Origin: Branchiostoma belcheri
Lineage: Eukaryota; Chordata; Leptocardii; Amphioxiformes; Branchiostomatidae
Assembly (NCBI RefSeq): GCF_001625305.1
Contig: NW_017802980.1
Location: 514,704-578,703, forward strand
Length of the DNA: 64,000 nucleotides
Direction: 5' to 3'
Shown: one piece after another, positions 22,900 to 32,507 of the stretch
Layout: every line of letters starts with the position of its first letter
Numbering within the stretch: position 1 is the stretch's first letter
The notes under the pieces: model-generated
Told to the model about the DNA's origin: nothing
The model's database searches: none
What the model saw: only the letters and a program-made list of their open reading frames with translations
Position numbers and translations under genes: made by a program

Positions 22900-23345
22900 C
22901 AATATTACACACACGTTAAGGTTACTTTACGACACCTTTAAGCGTACTGCAAAACCCGAAAACCATGACGGAAATAAGTTTTAAAGGTCTCCAATAGACT
23001 ACTGAAAGGCGACAATAAACGCATCCTTTCCGTGCACGTTCCGTCCTAAATTGCATGACGTAAAGAAATTATAAAGGTATCCAAAAGAGTACGGAAAGGT
23101 CAGAATAAACGCATGCTTTCCGTGAAGGATTCGCGGTAAAGGACACGGAAAGAGAGTGCTTAACTACGCCTTTAAGCATCTGCAAGTCGCGGAAAGGCGC
23201 CGTGAAAGTGGGAAAATAAATGCCCTTTCCGAACTTCCGGAAAGTCCACGTTAAGGCAACCTTTACGTGCACGTTTAGGGGTCGTAAAGGTGCGGAAAGT
23301 GGGAAGAAAACGCCGCCTTTACGCTGCGTTTAAGCGTGCTTAAAT
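22900..23345. repeat. Cluster of GGAAAG / GTAAAG motifs near the right end of element G
   Basis: The motifs CTTTCCG, GGAAAGG, CTTTACG and CGTAAAGG, and the related phrase TTTAAGCG, occur every 15-30 bp on both strands. A matching cluster is at about 19560-19800. Paired subterminal motif clusters are typical transposase-binding regions of large DNA transposons; that role is an inference. Confidence 0.6.
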
Positions 23346-24477
23346 ACCACTTTTCGTGCCATGAAGCGTCAGATCGATCGAGCTTTACCGCCGGCACTGT
23401 TGCAACAACCAATCAGAGACGCGTAGCGCGGACATGTGATGCAAGATTTGCATACCGACAGAGCTGCAGGCAGCGGCTCGCGCGGAGCACGAAACACATT
23501 TTTGCGCCGCATTTTAGGAGATAAATGCCGGGACACGAACTTTTCTTATTTTTAAATATGCACTTTACAAGTTCTTCTTTGAATAGCCAAGGGGAAATCG
23601 CGAATCTAAAAATACCGCGGATTGTCCATTTTCCCGAAACCGCGAACTTTAGGCCCCGCGAATCTAAAGAGACTTACAGTAACTACAGGGCTAGCAAGAA
23701 CACATGCGGGACACAGGCATGCCCGTTACACACGCACGGGAGACGATGGGCTGGGACAGTCTCTCTCTGTAACCCTCTGTCGGGCTCTCTCTGTCTCAGA
23801 CTGTCTTCTCAACCCACAGAACTCCCAGCTTTTATTTTCAAATCCCAGACAAACCACAGATTGAAATGCAGACAGTCGTCTAGCAAGGGAACACAACAAC
23901 ATTTCGCACCTATACGACATGTCCTTGATGTTCCTATCATCAAAGCCTCGAATTAGCATAACCAGATTATCATACTGTCTACTAAAACTTCAAAGACGAT
24001 GACATCTTGCATTATACATAAAAGTGTCATTTTCAACCCCTTACACCACTGCATTGAAAGATGGAATAACTGTAACAACTAGGATGAAAAGGACTGATTT
24101 CAACTGTTCAGGGCAAAATATGAGCATTTTGCAGTTGATTCTGGATTTTTATTTTTATTTGCAAATCAGAGAAAAATGAAGCGGGTGAATCCGTTAACCA
24201 AGAAATTAAATTGGTGTGGCCTGATGAATCTTAATCATATTTGGCATGTGTGGGTTTATTGTGGTTTAGCTGCCCACCTGTGGGTGACAGCTGTTTTCCA
24301 GGAGAGGGTGGAGTGCATAGAAACATTAGTACAATACGTCAAGTTGAACATACAATTACATGTACATGAAGTTACATTACATCTAGCTACAGGGTTGTGT
24401 ATATAGTTTATTTAAAAGAAACAAATGTGTAACATTGTATGTGCTTTACTTATTCATGTCCCTCATGTGTTTTAGTA

Positions 24478-24685
24478 TAGTCTCTACCAGACTAACTACG
24501 CTGGCTATATATATATAGGAGAATATTTGCCGGGGAGTTTGGCCGCCTTGGAGTTTGACTATGCCGCGCAGTTAACGGAGGGAACGAAACTACCTCCCCG
24601 CAGCTGGACTCCCTTGGCCAATTTGATTCTCTTTTTTGCCAAATTCTACGATCCGTATTCCCGTAGAAAGGCCTGGTGGAGGCTA
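24478..24685. mobile_element. hAT-like MITE, 208 bp
   Basis: The left end TAGTCTCTACCAGACTA and right end GCCTGGTGGAGGCTA are inverted (TAGYCTCYACCAG). The direct repeat GTTTTAGTA flanks both sides (24469-24477 and 24686-24694), an 8-bp duplication plus one matching base. The centre is CG-rich. Confidence 0.85.
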
Positions 24686-24784
24686 GTTTTAGTAGGCCTT
24701 GTTTGAATTTCTCATGTGATGACACAGTGACACGTGATAGAGTGTTCTATGCTGCAGTAGTTCTGTATGTGAAGGCTTTTTTTA

Positions 24785-26060
24785 GTGCTGTTTACCTCCA
24801 TGAAATATGGAGGACTGGTATTGTTTTTGGTGTGTCTGTGACTCTGTGTCTATCTGTGTGTCTGTCTGCACATTTGTAGTTATCATAACTTCTGAACGCT
24901 TTTTACCTTCGCCAAGAAGGTTATGTTTTCAGTAGCGTTTGTGTGTGTGTGTGTGTGTTTGTGGTTTAGCAAGATAACTCGAGAAGCAGTGGATGGATTG
25001 GAATGAAACTTGGTAGGTGGGTAAGTCTTTATGAGACATAGAAACGATTAAATTTTGGGCCCCCTGGCGGCTTTCCTAGGTACTGCAGCAGAACTTCCGG
25101 TTTTGATATTTCGTGATCTGGACATGCTAGGGTCACGAATTTTGGATGGCAGATAGCTCTTGGGATAGGGAAGAAGTGACATGAGTTTGGGTCCCCTAGC
25201 GGCTTTTTCTGGAACTGCAGGAGCATTTGTTGAAAAATTTTCGACGGAGCATAACTCAAGAACCCGTTGACGGATTGTAGTGATTTTTGGTATGTAGGTA
25301 GTTGAAGTGATGCTTGACATAATCAGATGACAATTATGCAAATCAGGAGCTAATTTGCATAATTAATGAGGAAATTCTATAAATCTGCTTTGTCCGATGA
25401 TAGAACTATGAAACACTTCTGACATCTACTTGAGAACGAGAAAAAACATCGAGGATATATATTATGTAAATGAGGACCTAATTTGCATAATTAATGGCAA
25501 ATGTTTATAATTTCACAGTTGTAACTGCTGGGAATTTCATACTTGCCACATTTGGAAGTTAAGTGAAGGTGAACATCAATAAACATAATTTATTTAAATC
25601 ATGACCTCATTTGCATAATTTATGAGGCAGTGCTATAATATCCTTTTTGTTAAGATAAGGCTGTCATTGGGTGGAGAATATGATCAACTGATATAATCCA
25701 TGCAAATGATGCGCTTATTTACAAAATCAATTATTAAAATTGTATAATGAATTCGTCACCCGCAAGATCGTGGAACTCTTGTATGGATTATGATATTTGG
25801 TAGGTTGTAGGAAGAAAAAGATTAAGGTCAGATATGGGCCTCCTAGTGACTGACCTTGGTACTGCAGCAGAATTTCCAGTTTTTATATCTTTTGTCCGGA
25901 CCATGCTATGGTCTTGGATCTTTGGTGACAGATAGCTTTTCCTGTCAGGAATAAGTGGTGTGTGTTTGGTCCCCCTAGCAGCTTGTTCAGGAACTGCAGG
26001 GGAGTTTCTGGCAAAATCTTTTAAAGCAGATGAGTCCATAAAGGAACAACGTATTTTCAT
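24785..26060 (+). repeat. Two adjoining copies of octamer-rich family A
   Basis: The first copy starts TTACCTCCATGAAATATGG and runs through GGGCCCCCTGGCGGCTTTCC, AATTATGCAAATCAGGAGC and CTAATTTGCATAATTAATG to about 25790. A second copy starts near 25795 (ATATTTGGTAGG) and ends in the (TA)n tract. A (GT)n run is at about 24940-24960. Open frames here translate repeat phrases. Confidence 0.7.
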
Positions 26061-26066
26061 CATTAT

Positions 26067-26068
<2 letters not shown>

Positions 26069-26150
<82 letters not shown>
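26069..26150. repeat. (TA)n microsatellite, about 80 bp
   Basis: An uninterrupted TA dinucleotide run. Such runs extrude cruciforms and vary in length between individuals. Confidence 0.95.
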
Positions 26151-26153
<3 letters not shown>

Positions 26154-26159
26154 GGGTGG

Positions 26160-26240
26160 GTACCGGTATAGAAAATTCAGGTCCAGGTCCGGATCAGGTT
26201 CAGAGGATCAGGTCCGGACCTGAACCTGGACCTGATAATT
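26160..26240. repeat. Palindromic CCGGACCTG/CAGGTCCGG cluster
   Basis: CAGGTCCAGGTCCGGATCAG is followed by its inverse, GTCCGGACCTGAACCTGG, and then ACCTGA, so the stretch pairs with itself. It lies directly beside the (TA)n tract. Confidence 0.6.
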
Positions 26241-26299
26241 GTATAGTAGTATAGTGTATCATATTTTGGCATTTTAGCGAAACACAAGTACAGGTCATC

Positions 26300-26840
26300 A
26301 CTAGTGCTACTGTACTGCTAGTAGCATTGGTGCACACGGCACGGCCGTGCATGAGGCCACTTTTCCCGATGAATAATACGGCTGAAATGCCAGCACATCC
26401 ACAAATAATTTGATCAAATACTTAATTGCTGCGATCTAAAATGTTACAGGGTTCTCTTAGCGGGAGTTGTTTATTGTTTTGATTGGTAAAACGCAGGGTA
26501 AAATACGCTAAAAATTTAGCCACGCCGCGGTCCACACTTCCGGGTTAAGTGACGAGAAAATCCGCACAAAAGCATATCTTTTCCCCATAGACTCTTGAAA
26601 CTATGCATTTCTTCACTAGAATATTGATGCGTGGTTATGGAAAATAGTATTTTAGCGCCGATATCGAACAAAGAAAAGTTGTTTACTAGCGTGTCGGCTC
26701 GCTTCAGATTACCGCCTGCGCTGCAGGCAGCGGACGCAACAACCAATCAGAGATGCGAAATGCCGACACGTGACGCGAGATTTGCATACACGCGCGCGCA
26801 ATGCACGAAATATTTTTGCGTCGTGTGAAGACTAAATTTG
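26300..26840. mobile_element. Internally deleted relative of element G
   Basis: ACTATGCATTTCTTCACTAG, GGAAAATAGTATTTTAGCG and CACTTCCGGGTT match the left part of element G (about 19440-19590), while ACAACCAATCAGAGATGCG, GAGATTTGCATA and AATATTTTTGCG match its right part (about 23405-23515). The tandem arrays and coding-like centre are missing. Confidence 0.55.
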
Positions 26841-26879
26841 CATAATTAAGGAGGAAATTCTGTAATTATAGTGTTTTAC

Positions 26880-27851
26880 ATGTCACGAAACTGTCCTCCA
26901 TCTCAAGATGTCTTCCAGTCAGGTCTAGTGGTAGTCCAACCATCTGCTAAATCTCAGGACAGGGCGTCCTTCGGTGTGACCATAATGTCCGTCCCTTCAA
27001 TGTTGTTTACCGTCCCATCGGGGAATTTGCTGAGTCGGGGCTGGGTGAAGTTCAAAATGCTGTGGGTTTCATTGTCCGCAGTAGGCACCCTGGTTAGAGT
27101 CTTCTTCTCAGGTTGAACTGACGTGCTCTGATAGTTCTCACCGTCAGCAAGGAACTTTGTACCCGCGGTGTGATCGCATCATGGCGGGAGCACATGGAGA
27201 TGGTGGCTCATGCCCGTAGCCAGGGGGGTTTAGGGGGTTCGGAAGAAACCCCCCACAAGGCTCAAAGGTCCACTTTTTGGTCCACTTTTTATGTAAACGT
27301 CCACTTTTTGGTCCACTTTGTATGTAAAGGTCCAAGATTTTTCTTGAAAAGGTGGATTGGAATCGTAGAAAAACTGCTCCCTTTGTCATTGAATAGAAAT
27401 TTATCTCTGATTTTTTCTTTGAAATCCTCTCAAAAACGCACGAAATGCCGTTTTAGAAGATTCATTTTTCACAATTTTCTGGGGGAGCATGCCCCCCGGA
27501 CCCCCCTAGGAACCTCACGCCTACGGTGCTCGAGGTCCTCTCAAGCAGTGGGAAGAACCACCCAATTCAAAATCCTGGCTACGGGCATGTGGCTGTCTTC
27601 TTGTTGTCTGGTTCAGGGGTGAGGGACAGGTTTACCGATCTCCTGGCCGGGTCCAGATGATCCCACCGCTGCCACCAGTGTAACGAGCCATTCCTAGCCC
27701 TGTCCCCTGCCCCAAGGTTTAGGCAATGAAGAGGAGACGAGAGGTTTTTGAGAGTGCAGTGTATATTCTGGAAGACTATGTGCTTGACTCAACTAGTTCT
27801 AACCAGTCTGGACTAGACTACTCACCACTGGGGGTGGTGTGTTATACCACA
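26880..27851 (-). mobile_element. LTR retroelement fossil H1: part of an LTR, primer site and leader region
   Basis: On the minus strand an LTR ends ...GTTACA (complement at 27679), then one base, then TGGTGGCAGCGGTGGGATC (complement 27659-27677). That 19-base site is complementary to the 3' end of a tRNA-Leu(AAG/UAG type) including CCA, the typical primer site of an LTR element. The leader region continues to the left to about 26880 and is interrupted by element I (27209-27589). The LTR extends right to about 27851. Broken; only the 5' end of the element is present. Confidence 0.7.
27209..27589. mobile_element. TIR element I, 381 bp, inserted in LTR fossil H1
   Basis: CATGCCCGTAGCCAGG at the left and CCTGGCTACGGGCATG at the right are exact inverses. 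TGGCT flanks both sides (27204-27208, 27590-27594). The interior has repeated GGTCCACTTTTTGGTCCAC and TGTAAACGTCC, TGTAAAGGTCC phrases. No transposase. Confidence 0.75.
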
Positions 27852-28352
27852 GTAAGTCAAAGTCAAGTTATACCATTCCCATAGGGTCAGAATATTGGAT
27901 CCTTACACAATTGACAAATGCACAAAATCTCTGCTGCAGTACGATTAGGAAAAGCCAGGTGGACCATTTTTGGACCAGCTACCCACATGTCAAAATAACA
28001 AAAATCCATTCACAAATACTCAAGTTATGACGTTAACCTTAATACGGAGACACAGCAGAGCTTGTCCACCAAAAATCAACCCAAAACATACAGTGTACCT
28101 TTCTGACGAAATATAACGGACATTAAATCTTTTCATCAGTCCAAATGCCACCCAAGGTCTCCATGAATAGTAGTGAAATGCTAAGAAATCTGGATTTAAG
28201 CCACTGCCAAACACCCCTGGATTACAGAATAAGACAGTCCAGTATCCCTCTGACACTGCCCTGCATTAGTGCAGCGTTGTGATGGATGATGATAGGACAA
28301 TGTTAATAGCTTGGTGACACATTAACCATCTACCAGCACACAGAGCTTGGGG
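27852..28352 (-). repeat. Family A fragment, then unrecognised sequence
   Basis: CTCTGCTGCAGTACGATTAG and AATACTCAAGTTATGACG (about 27930-28030) are family A phrases. Nothing is recognised from 28040 to 28352. Confidence 0.45.
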
Positions 28353-28449
28353 TGGTCTCTCAGTCACTGACGAAAGCTAATGGATACTAGCTGAAACGTC
28401 TGACGTTTTCAAAATCATATCCAGTTGCTTGAGTAACTGCTTTTTGGCA
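28353..28449 (+). mobile_element. Penelope-like element terminal fragment with hammerhead-like core
   Basis: TGGTCTCTCAGTCACTGACG and the following AGCTAATGGATACTAGCTGA, then AACGTCTGACG and CAGTTGCTTGAGTAACTG, match the right end of the Penelope-like element at 57556-59108. It is a solo terminal piece. Confidence 0.75.
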
Positions 28450-28639
28450 TGTCAGAGCTTGTTCATAGGGAAAGGACTGTTACAATTGTAAAATGTAATG
28501 GTCATCCTGCTGTAGCATTGCCAGACAGACAGAGGAAAGATCACTGAAGCATAATGCCTCAACAGGTAGGACAGAAGGGGGGATGGGTGGTGATATGAGA
28601 TATTGATGCCCTCTGTGGGTGTGTTTGGCATATAGAATT

Positions 28640-29240
28640 TAAACTTGTGAACAAGTTTTTCATGTTAACACAGCTACAAACTTAACAAGAATTCGGAGAC
28701 CTCAAAGTCATACCTACATGTACATGTACATGTACATGAAAATGTTTAGAGCCTTTGTAATTTCATTTGGTTTTGAGATTTCTCGAGACCAATCATGGAG
28801 ATACATGTAGCATAATCTATTTGTCGTATACTAGTTTATGGTTTTCTCAACTCAAGTTACTTATATTTAACATGTGCATTATTTATTGGCAAGGTTTTGT
28901 TCCAACATTGTGATATTAATTATGCAAATGACCTCCACATTGACATAATATCTACATAGTGATGTTTGTTTGTTTGTTTCCTTTAAGTAATATATACATG
29001 TCAGAAGTTTGAAATGTCCATCATCTACCTTTAGGAAATTATAGCATTTTTGTATTAATTATGCAAACTAGGTATTCATTTGCATAATTTGTCTCTGTTA
29101 ATGATCCACGTGCCATAGATTACATACATTACATGTATGAAAGCCTATAATGTACAATAATGGTTTTAACAAGATCCTCATTAATTATGCAAATTGACTC
29201 CTCATTTACATAATTTGCATACAATTGCAAATGTACATAC
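28640..29240 (-). repeat. Octamer-rich family A copy
   Basis: CAAGAATTCGGAGACCTC, AATTATGCAAATGACCTCC, TCATTTGCATAATTTGTC and CATTAATTATGCAAATTGAC are present in family order. Confidence 0.6.
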
Positions 29241-29317
29241 TTCTGCAGCATTGAAAATTTCTCTGCAAAATGCAGACTGCAGATGGGTATTGCTAACACT
29301 GCATCATTATGGTAGAA

Positions 29318-29354
29318 CCAAGGACATTATACACTCTGTGTATAATGTCCTTGG
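29318..29354. repeat. Perfect 37-bp hairpin
   Basis: CCAAGGACATTATACAC, three bases TCT, then GTGTATAATGTCCTTGG: 17-bp arms without mismatch. CAAGGACATTATTTAATGTC near 9364 is a related palindrome. Confidence 0.9.
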
Positions 29355-29589
29355 TAGAACTAAGTTAACCCAAAATATCCCTACTAACATAACTGACAAA
29401 AAATACACCAGAAGGTAACAAAACCACAAATGATTTCGTGGAGTGATGATATCTACGACTTCTTGCATAATTTACTTTGAAGAACATAACATTTCTTTAT
29501 ATGAAGGACCTCTAGTGATTTTGAACAAAATTGCAGAGCTCTTGTCTACATTCTACATACATTTGCATATACTAGTATATACAATGTAA

Positions 29590-30135
29590 GTGTCCTTGTA
29601 CAAATGTATGCCTTTTTACCTCCATGAAAATGGAATTTTATTGTTTTTGGCGTGCCTGTTTGTGTGTCTGTCTGTACGTGTGTCTGTGTGTTTGTGTTTC
29701 CGGACATTTGCAGCCAGCATAGCTTTTGAACCTTTTGATGGATTGTAATGATATTTGGTATGTGGGTAGGTGTTGGGTAGGCTAAGGTCAAGGTCAATTT
29801 GGGGCCTCCCTCTGGCTGACCTTGGTACTTCAGCAGAACTTCTGGTTTTTGTATCTTTTGTCCTGAACATGCTATGGTCTTGATTTTTAAGTGGTAGATA
29901 GCTTTTCCTTGTTCTCAGGAACTGCAGGGAGGTTTCTGGTGAAACCTTTCAGAGCAGATAAATTCACAAAGGAACAATGTATTTTTATGATTTTTGCTTA
30001 GCTTAGAGAGAGATCTACATGTACATTATTGGATGCTAATAATGCAAATGATGACTTCATTTGCATAATTAACAAGAATTCGGAGATCTCATACCTCCAT
30101 GAAATATATGAATTTTTGTAAATGTTTTTTCATTT
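29590..30135 (+). repeat. Octamer-rich family A copy
   Basis: It starts TTACCTCCATGAAAATGG, includes TTGATGGATTGTAATGATAT, GGTACTTCAGCAGAACTTC and ATGCAAATGATGACTTCATT, and ends AATTCGGAGATCTCATACC then CCATGAAATATATG. Confidence 0.65.
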
Positions 30136-30640
30136 GTCTCATTGCCTATGGAAATAAGGTCATGATTAGCATGATCTAGTTTAATTTATGATTTTCTAAA
30201 TTCAAGTGACAATATTTTTCTCCTAAAAAATGAATAAAATTTAGCCTCCACAAAAATAAATATATAGCTACTCCTGATAGCTTGATTCCAGTCTACCATG
30301 ATGCTAAATCATTTACTTAAAAGGTATTATAGTGTGATTGTATGTAATATGAGACATTGACACCGTATGGGGAGTAATTAATCTCACTAATTGTAATGCT
30401 TGCTATTACTATGATTGGGTTTGCTATCCGGTGTTATGATAGGGATTTCATGACACATTATTCACATGAATTGTCTGTTCTAGTAGTCTAAATGGAACTT
30501 GGTATTATTATAACAACACTGAACTTTAATCTTTTGTAATTCATGAAAAAAAAAGACTACTGGTGTGTAACTGTAAACTAATCCTTCATTGAAAGCAATC
30601 TGTTCTAGAAGCATGTCATGTACGTGTGACTTTCACGACC
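30136..30640. other. No feature recognised
   Basis: AT-rich sequence with no frame or repeat phrase that I can place. Confidence 0.4.
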
Positions 30641-32260
30641 ACTTACCTTCGCCAAATGATGTTAACCCTTCCAGTTGAAGAATACTACATGTTAACTCAT
30701 TGATTTCACAAATAAAAGCCTCATTTGCATGGATTATATCAGGTGATCATATTCTCCACCCAATGGCAGCCTTATCTAACAAAATAGGCTATTGTAGCAC
30801 TTTGTCATAAATTATGCAAATGAGATTATGATTTGAATAAATTTTGTTTATTGATGTTCACCTTCACTTCACTTTCAAATGCGGCAAGTATGAAATTCCC
30901 AGCAGCTACTACTATAGAATTACAGCAATTTTCCATCAATTATGCAAATCAGGTCTTCATTTACATAATCTATATCCTCAGATGTTTTTCTCATTTTAAA
31001 TTAGGCCATGTTGATTTGATTATATGGATGACATCCGCGCGCGCATGAATTTTCGGCCGTAAATTCCAAAAAAAAAGAAGTTTTCAACCATACTGTAAAT
31101 CGTACAAAACAGTTGCAAAATGAGCAAAAATATACCATAAGTTACAAAAAAAATTAATAAAAACTATACCAATGTCGTAGAATGCCAAAATCAAACGAAA
31201 AAAGACGAAATTGTAAAGAAATGAACTTGAAGACTAGATTATTCGCCAAACCATATTCTGTGCCATTTGCTCAACCCTCATGACCACGTAGATTTCATAA
31301 TGAAAAGAACTTTTTTTTTTGCAAAACTTTTTTTTTATTCGCACGCGCGCATCAGTTTTGGGGCTCCCGGAGGATGTCATCCATATAATCAAATCAACAT
31401 GGCCTTACATACACGTCACAAATGTTTTGTAGTCCTATTATCAAACAAAGCAGATTTATAGAGTTTACTTATTAATTATGCAAATTAGCTCCTGATATGC
31501 ATAATTTTCATTTAATTATGTCAAGCATCACTTCAGTTACGTGCATACCAAATATCATGACAATCCATTAAATGGTTCTTGAGTTATCCTCTTTCAAATA
31601 TTTTTCAACAAATGCTCCTGCATGCAGTTCCAGAACAAGCCGCTAGGGGGCCCAAACTCATCACTTGTTCCCTAGCCCATCTATCTAGAGCTATCTAGCA
31701 ACCAAAATTCACGACCCTAGCTTGTCTACACATGTAGATCCTGAGATATCAAAACTGGAACTTCTGCTGCAGTACCTAGAAAAGCTGCCAGGGGGCCCAA
31801 AATCTAATCATTTCTACATGTAGGTCTCATAAAGACCTACCCACCTACCAAGTTTCATAACTATGCATACAAAGCTTCTTGAGTTATGCTGTTCACAGAC
31901 AAACAAACAGACGGACGGACAAACGCTACTGAAAACATAACCTACTTGGCAAAGGTAATAAACAAGTTGCTAGGGGGCCCAAACTAATATGCAGTCATGT
32001 CTTCCCAAGACCAAGAGCTATCCATCATTAAAAATTTGTGACCCCTAGTATATCCAGATCATGGGATAACAAAACTGGAAGTTCTGCTGCAGTACCAAGG
32101 CAAGCCACCAGGGGCCCCAAAATTTAATCATTTCTAGGTCTCATCAACACCTATCCACCTACCAACTTTCATGACAATCCATGTAAACTTCTTGAGTTAT
32201 TGTGCTAAACCACATACACACACACTGTAACCCCCACTCAAACAAATGCTATGGAAAGCA
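30641..32260 (-). repeat. Octamer-rich family A copies, interrupted by MITE L (31004-31404)
   Basis: Family phrases run from ACTTACCTTCGCCAAATGAT through AATTATGCAAATCAGGTC to 31000 and resume after the MITE with TTATTAATTATGCAAATTAG, ATGCAGTTCCAGAACAAGCC and GCTAGGGGGCCCAAAC. A second unit begins near 31975. Confidence 0.65.
31004..31404. mobile_element. MITE L, 401 bp, inserted in family A
   Basis: GGCCATGTTGATTTGATTAT at the left and ATAATCAAATCAACATGGCC at the right are exact inverses, TTA flanks both sides (31001-31003, 31405-31407), and the subterminal ATGGATGACATCC is also paired. GGCC ends plus the TTA duplication match families C and D, so these look like one superfamily (PIF/Harbinger-like). 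Confidence 0.85.
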
Positions 32261-32337
32261 TAAAACAGCATCCAGTTTAATTCTGTACTAATTCCCATAT
32301 CCCAACAACCATGCATCTAAAAATGATGGTAAAAATG

Positions 32338-32507
32338 ATGTAAGAAATATGTAGCTGCCATCAAGGACCCCTTGGGGATTAACCCAAATCTGCAGAATTC
32401 TGCAGAATTCTGGGAACTGGAGCCAGAATTCTGTGCAGAATTTTACAGAATTGGGTTAATCCCCAAGGGGTCGATGGCTGCTACGTCTACATATTTCTTA
32501 TATTATT
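32338..32507. mobile_element. Foldback MITE, about 170 bp
   Basis: GTAAGAAATATGTAG at the left pairs with the right end CTACATATTTCTTAT; ACCCCTTGGGGATTAACCCA pairs with TGGGTTAATCCCCAAGGGGT; the middle repeats CTGCAGAATTCTG. A diverged relative with the same outer phrases (CGATGGCTGCTACATG, TACCCC) is at about 36140-36275. Confidence 0.7.

Larger units (their letters stand above)
18890..23679. mobile_element. Element G: 4.8-kb TIR element with subterminal motif clusters and tandem arrays
   Basis: The ends CTGTAAGTCT and AGACTTACAG are inverted and flanked by TAA (18887-18889, 23680-23682), a 3-bp duplication compatible with PIF/Harbinger. Just inside both ends is TTTAGATTCGCGG. Further in, both sides are packed with CTTTCCG, CTTTACG and GTAAAGG motifs (about 19560-19800 and 22900-23345). 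The centre holds two tandem arrays and a short coding-like region (22055-22527). No transposase motif was recognised. Its composition (many CpG) differs from the flanks. A shortened relative is at about 26300-26840. Confidence 0.7.
18836..24045. mobile_element. Solo LTR fossil F (about 417 bp), itself split by element G
   Basis: It begins TGTAACCGAGG and ends CCCCTTACA, with CCAC on both sides (18832-18835, 24046-24049), a 4-bp duplication as made by LTR-element integrases. Removing element G leaves about 417 bp, a normal LTR length, with no internal genes, so it is a solo LTR. It is younger than MITE D4 and older than G. The family (Gypsy-like by its 4-bp duplication) is a guess. Confidence 0.68.
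18657..24221. mobile_element. MITE family D copy 4, split by a 5.2-kb nest of insertions
   Basis: The left end GGCCACACCAATTTAATTTC at 18657 and right end GGTGTGGCC finishing at 24221 belong to one copy, flanked by TGA on both sides (18654-18656, 24222-24224). The MITE sequence breaks at 18835 after ATGATACCAC and resumes at 24046 with CCACTGCATTGAAAGATGG, exactly as in uninterrupted copies. Confidence 0.85.

Noticed and set aside
25960-26223. 87-codon frame with a long Ile-Tyr run.
   Set aside because: It is a translation of the (TA)n microsatellite.
27659-27677. tRNA-Leu 3' end including CCA as a tRNA gene.
   Set aside because: Only 19 bases match and they sit one base from an LTR border, so this is a primer-binding site.
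27726-27851. 42-codon frame ending in phase 0 at a perfect GTAAGT donor (MKRRREVFESAVYILEDY start), a formal candidate first exon.
   Set aside because: It lies inside the LTR fossil whose border and primer site are at 27659-27679, so the frame is explained by the repeat.
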